Shown here in pieces: positions 59,417 through 64,000 of a stretch of DNA of 64,000 bases. Under the pieces are notes generated by a model that worked only from the letters and a program-made list of their open reading frames with translations, searched no databases and was not told the origin of the DNA. Origin of the DNA: Lingula anatina (lineage: Eukaryota; Brachiopoda; Lingulata; Lingulida; Lingulidae). The stretch is taken from NCBI RefSeq assembly GCF_001039355.2, contig NW_019775928.1, forward strand, positions 62,001 to 126,000, written 5' to 3'. A program made the translations under genes and the position numbers. Position 1 is the stretch's first letter. Every line of letters starts with the position of its first letter.

Positions 59417-60023
59417 ATGGCGTTTGGTAGCAAGGCGGAGTTGGTGATAGAAGAATATAATGCAAATCCTAGAAAGTGGCGGAGACAACGAAAACACTTC
59501 ATTTTTGCGTTATGTTTGGCTGGAGTGGTGATTCTGGGACTCATTGTTATACTATCTCTAGAAGTTGCAGGAATTGCTCGCATTGGAGGCGCAGTGAACG
59601 AGAGGATCAACGAAGGAGGGAATACAGACGCAAGGGTGGGGACTACTCCATCCCCGGACACGCTTTCCCAAACGTGTCTAACCCCGGAATGTATAAGGGC
59701 GGCCAATGTCCTCGTCTCTGGACTAGATCCCAGCGTCGATCCCTGTCAAGATTTTTGGCAGTTCTCCTGCGGGGGATGGCTGAAAAAGAACCCAATTCCG
59801 GCGGACCAACGCTACTGGGGGATAGACAGCACCATGGGAGAGACCATCAAAAGTACCCTTAAAACCATGCTAGAAACGCCGATTATGAGAGACGGCGAGT
59901 TATCATCGGAGAGAAAATTTAAGCAGTTTTATCAGAGTTGTATGGACACGGAGGCGATAGATAAACTTGGAAAAGAACCCGCTGAGAAAATGATAGAAAA
60001 CCTTGGTGGATGGGCGCCTTTAG
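59417..60023 (+). CDS. M13-family (neprilysin/ECE-like) metallopeptidase, first coding exon only
   Basis: This exon of 607 nt encodes 202 residues and ends at a good donor (TTTAG|GTGAGT, phase 1). Residues 1-27 are polar and basic, then about 28-50 form a single hydrophobic membrane segment. This gives the type II topology of neprilysin and endothelin-converting enzymes, with the catalytic part outside the cell. Residues 51-85 form a short stalk. From 87 the M13 N-terminal domain begins, with C-x4-C (Cys87, Cys92), LDPSVDPCQDFWQFSCGGW (Cys110, Cys118) and Cys175, the conserved disulfide pattern. The catalytic HExxH and GENIAD parts are not in the window; they should lie in exons further right. 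The family cleaves small peptide hormones and neuropeptides; which member this is cannot be told from this exon. Confidence 0.93.
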
Positions 60024-60899
60024 GTGAGTTATATTTCCTGTGGGTATGGTTTTGGTTATTCGCATCGCTAGTGCTTTAAATTCCCCTCTCCCTTTTTTCA
60101 GGTTACCTTAAGTAATAAATAATGACCAAAACACAGTCAAAACTCAATTTACTCTATAAATAATTTGACAAAATAACAGGCAAACCATTTTGCCAATTTT
60201 GTCCCAACCGATGTATTATTTTTCGTCCTAAGTAGTTAGCTTATGTATACTTTAGATTTCCTTATCCCAATGTCGATATAATTGTACATGTATGGACACG
60301 GAAGTTGAAATGGTTACCTAGACCCAGTGTACTCTCTGACCGTAGGGTCCACTAGTAGTCTGTTACAAAATAATTGTATGACAGTCTTCAATTTTATGTA
60401 CTATTTTAGAAGCCCCTGAAATATCAGAGGATAGGGCAAAGATGAGGCGCACTATTTGTTTTGACCATTATATATCAAGTGAAGGAGGTTAACCTGCATT
60501 CCATAGCCTCATTGTAACACTCTCTACATCCCATCTCAGCCTTAAGGCCGTTCGTAGTAAGAATATTTTAATATTAAAATAACAATAAACCCAGCAGTTC
60601 CTTCGCTACATGCGAGTTGTCTTTGACCCAAGGTATAGCTCTCTCTTATTCTTGATAAAATTAGTTAGCCGTTTTAAAACAAACAAAATTACCTCAAAGA
60701 TGGAAACGTCAAACCTCCCAAGTAAAACACGTTTAGTCTCCTAAAGACCGATTTATTATTTTTTAATGTTATCTTTATACCAGAGACAATGAAAAGCCTA
60801 TATAGCTATTCCACCGTCCCTTTTTTCTGTGATTTGACTCTATACGCGTAGGGGCCACATTCTGCAGCTTAGACCGTTTTCAGATTCAAACATAGCACC

Positions 60900-61119
60900 A
60901 GCTGGATCGATCCAACTCCGCTGGGAATTCTCGCTTAATTGCATTCAATGTAATCAGCTTAATTGTCTGACACGCCTCCTTGGTGGCTAGGGGTAGTTAA
61001 CTTTGGTGCGCGTTCGGCTTTATTACCCGCTAGCAGCTGAAGGAGGCGTGTCAGACATTTAAGCTAATTACAATGATTGCATTCGGGGAGAATCTCCCGT
61101 GAGTTGAATCGATCCAGCT
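60900..61119. mobile_element. Inverted-repeat MITE, family 1, second copy
   Basis: The left arm AGCTGGATCGATCCAACTCC...TGCATTCAATG...TGTCTGACACGCCTCCT is inverted at the right arm (AGGAGGCGTGTCAGACA...GAATCGATCCAGCT), about 80 bp each. It shares its GAATGCAATCA and TGACACGCCTCC blocks with the element at 14582-14747. The outer 12 to 18 bp are themselves palindromic (AGCTGGATCGATCCA). Confidence 0.8.
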
Positions 61120-62316
61120 AGTAGCATGGGTTTATCTGAACGTTCCCTTATCATTAGTGTGATGAAGTGAGCAGAGAACAATATGACTGGGACGGGATTT
61201 TTCTGATTTCTCCCCAGCCCAACTCAAATAGATATTTATAAGGAAAAAAAACTTTGGGGCATATGATTTCTTCCATGAAATATTTGACAGAAACAGATAA
61301 GAAACTTTGCCGCTGTAGTTCAAATATATATTTTCTCACGTAACTACTCAGCGTATGTAGAATTCAAATCGCTCTGTGCATGGCATATTTTCTTATAAAG
61401 CAAGTGCGTGAGCGTGTATTTTGTGACGGATTTGTTTTTGTGATGCCATATGCTTTATATATTACACAATACAGTTTCAAAATAGAAAATTTCACCAGTC
61501 TTCAAACGAGACGAGAGCGTTCCAACATGAAGGACACTATCCATTTTTAAAACTTTGAAACACAGGCTGAGACCCATTGTGTAATTTAGTTGAACTGAAC
61601 TTTTAACAAGTATTATGACAAAGGGGTATGCCGACAAGAAGGTCGAGGCTCTACGAAACCCGGGGTGTAACCCATGCTTTAATTTACCTGAAATGCGACA
61701 CGTTCACCAAAAACTATGACGAAGGACTGTAAAAGATAGAAGGAATGTTAAACACTGAAATCCATGATGTGCGTTCGTTGTCATGAACTTTTAACAAAAG
61801 GCATGACTTAAGGGTATAGCGACGTGACATACAAAGTGAGGTGTAAGATTCTGAAGCTCAGGTCATGATTCAAAGTAGGTTGCCCTGAACTTAACGCGTT
61901 CACCAAGAATTATGGGCTACTTTAATTGAACATAATTCTCCGGCACTTGCCCCTTGTTCCCGTAATGGGGTCGCAATTGGCAGCAAGAAGAATGGGTTTT
62001 GCGTTTGATCGGCAATTTACGTCGAGTCGAACGCGTCAAAAGCGTCCAGATTTGTACCATTTAAGGAGGCAGCATCTGATTTTTCCATGTCTTTGGAAAT
62101 AATGCGGCCAACCATAATACCACGAGAAACCGTTGTCTTCTACTGCGTGAGTACAATGTATTACATTTGGACCCTGTGTCACCCGCCATCTGACATAAAA
62201 TATGGCTGCAGCCACCATCTTGGGGTGTGTCTATTGATGTCACTGATAATACATGAATCTTTATTCCAGGAAGGTTACACATAATTTTGGATCCAAAAGT
62301 TCATAAGCCCCTTTTA

Positions 62317-62375
62317 AACAATTAAGTTTTCTCAGCAAAACCCCTTTAAAACATTACTGAGAAAGCTTAATTGTT
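62317..62375. repeat. 19 bp hairpin with one mismatch
   Basis: AACAATTAAGTTTTCTCAG at 62317-62335 pairs with CTGAGAAAGCTTAATTGTT at 62357-62375 around a 21-base loop. It lies in the M13 intron about 75 bp before the gap. Confidence 0.6.
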
Positions 62376-62449
62376 CAATTTCTTTGTTCTTTACTGTTGC
62401 GGACTAGACTGGGGTAGTATTTATTGCAATCAATCCGACATTGCCCCCC

Positions 62450-62747
62450 NNNNNNNNNNNNNNNNNNNNNNNNNNNNNNNNNNNNNNNNNNNNNNNNNNN
62501 NNNNNNNNNNNNNNNNNNNNNNNNNNNNNNNNNNNNNNNNNNNNNNNNNNNNNNNNNNNNNNNNNNNNNNNNNNNNNNNNNNNNNNNNNNNNNNNNNNNN
62601 NNNNNNNNNNNNNNNNNNNNNNNNNNNNNNNNNNNNNNNNNNNNNNNNNNNNNNNNNNNNNNNNNNNNNNNNNNNNNNNNNNNNNNNNNNNNNNNNNNNN
62701 NNNNNNNNNNNNNNNNNNNNNNNNNNNNNNNNNNNNNNNNNNNNNNN
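62450..62747. other. Assembly gap (298 N)
   Basis: The run of N is flanked by a C-tract on both sides (GCCCCCC and ACCCCCCACC), so the break is probably due to homopolymer or simple sequence. Open frames through it are not real. Confidence 0.95.
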
Positions 62748-63418
62748 ACCCCCCACCACACACACAAAAAAAAAAAAAAAATTGACTAAATACTAATAAT
62801 GATAAAGACATCCACATGATTACTATGAAGTTTATTCATCTGGAGTCTGCGTCACAAAGATCGAGATCACAAACCCCGTTGTGAACGCGCCATTTACAGA
62901 GCTCCTACCTTAACGTAGGCTACCTATCATAACCGTGGTGTATTAGGGTACTTTTATGTGGTTCTCTCCGTTATAAAAAGGCTGTAAATGGCTAAGATAG
63001 TTTGGTTCAGTTTTATGATAAGTTTGTAAACCTGCGACCTAAAGACGCTGAAAACCGTGTAGGGAACGATGAAGCTTGAAAACTTTACAATCATGCTTGA
63101 CCCATTAGCCCATGATTTAACATATTTTTCAGTCGAATTATTGTGTATTTTAGCGTGTAGTGAAGCTGACGTCATGAATATATTAAAATGTGGACGTGAC
63201 CAACGTGAACCAACCATACGCGTTCTCAACACGGTCCGTTCCAGTGCTAACGTCAGGATATAGAAACTTGACTGCAAAGAGCTTTTTTTTTTTTTGTTTG
63301 TGTATGTGTTGATACTAGGAGCACTGGGCACCTTAAATTCAAAAGTGTCCCTTTAAACTATTTGAAAAAGGCTAGACATACACTTAACACAAAAACGCGC
63401 GCGTATGGATACACACAT

Positions 63419-63437
63419 TCTCTCTCTCTCTCTCTCT

Positions 63438-63500
<63 letters not shown>
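63419..63500. repeat. (CT)n-(CA)n compound microsatellite
   Basis: CT repeats with one ATT interruption pass directly into CA repeats. It lies in the M13 intron. Confidence 0.95.
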
Positions 63501-63503
<3 letters not shown>

Positions 63504-64000
63504 CACGTGCGTACACAATGATGCAATAGATAAAAAGCAAAACTTAAAAAAAAAATACTTAATCCAGAGGCACAAATCATGAACTCATGTGGTATGTAAA
63601 TAATGTGCGGTTGTTTAATGTAACGAGTTTCGAATTAAAACCACAAAACCATTTTTAAAAAACGACGACACGGTCAATACTCCAAGCATTCGAACAACAT
63701 TAATAAATAATTTACCCCCAAATATAATATTTTGTCAACGATATTAACTCAAAAGATTTGAAAAGTGAAATAAATAACTGTATGACAGAAAGCACATTTA
63801 TGTGAGTGTCAGAAAATGATAAATCTTGAAAAGTGAATTTTAAGAATTTACAATGTTTGAAAAGTTAAAGTAATTGTCATATGTTTACGCCCTGGTCTCT
63901 CCACACATAGTTAACTGTAAGTGCCTGAGGACGCATTTAATGTTTATTTTACACAGTAGTTACTCTCGTATCGCCATAAAACCGTTGTTTCAGCAAGTCA

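Larger units (their letters stand above)
60024..64000. other. First intron of the M13 gene (continues past window)
   Basis: No further M13 exon is recognisable in these 4 kb. The region holds a MITE, degenerate tandem repeats near 61595-61920 (two units sharing GAACTTTTAACAA, GGGTAT and CGTTCACCAA), a 19 bp hairpin, an N gap and a compound microsatellite. An unrelated gene inside the intron is not evident. Confidence 0.6.

Overview
The window is animal nuclear DNA. Every recognisable protein is split by GT-AG introns, and one is also split by a minor-class AT-AC intron. Intergenic DNA is AT-rich, full of microsatellites and short inverted-repeat transposons, and there are two N gaps. The gene content and repeat style suggest a highly polymorphic marine invertebrate such as a mollusc, hemichordate, echinoderm or lancelet. 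The sequence alone does not let me choose among these.

Layout. Positions 1-5822 hold two direct copies of an approximately 1.85 kb non-coding segment around a 2.1 kb spacer. Positions 5823-12927 hold no gene I can support, but contain a 449 bp foldback element at 11645-12093. A plus-strand gene at 12928-19613 assembles, exon by exon and with every coding intron in phase 1, into a 565-residue protein. It has a signal peptide, a Ser/Thr-rich ectodomain, one membrane segment, a 16-cysteine juxtamembrane cluster, an Asn-Gly-His-rich linker and a complete C-terminal OTU cysteine-protease domain. A membrane-anchored OTU enzyme of this form is the most unusual gene here.

Positions 26117-40231 hold three minus-strand tandem copies (A, B, C) of a secreted two-domain protein of the cyclase / kynurenine formamidase-like family (Cyclase, PF04199). 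In each copy the first domain has lost all four metal-ligand positions and the second keeps them. The two domains carry an intron at the same aligned Trp codon in the same phase, which points to an internal gene duplication. Copy A has a one-base frameshift. A fourth first coding exon (D, 42376-42578) is most simply explained as an alternative haplotype of copy C's 5' end that the assembler placed in series. The contigs on either side of the 45378-46321 gap overlap, which supports this.

Positions 49750-56512 hold a complete 16-exon plus-strand NOP2 (NSUN1) gene for the nucleolar rRNA cytosine-5 methyltransferase, including an AT-AC intron. Positions 59417-60023 hold the first coding exon of a plus-strand M13 (neprilysin/ECE-like) membrane metallopeptidase. 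The rest of that gene lies beyond the window.

The genes do not form an obvious shared pathway. Only the three cyclase copies are functionally linked, as a recently expanded array. Several miniature transposons can be delimited, one of them by comparison with the empty site in a paralogous unit.
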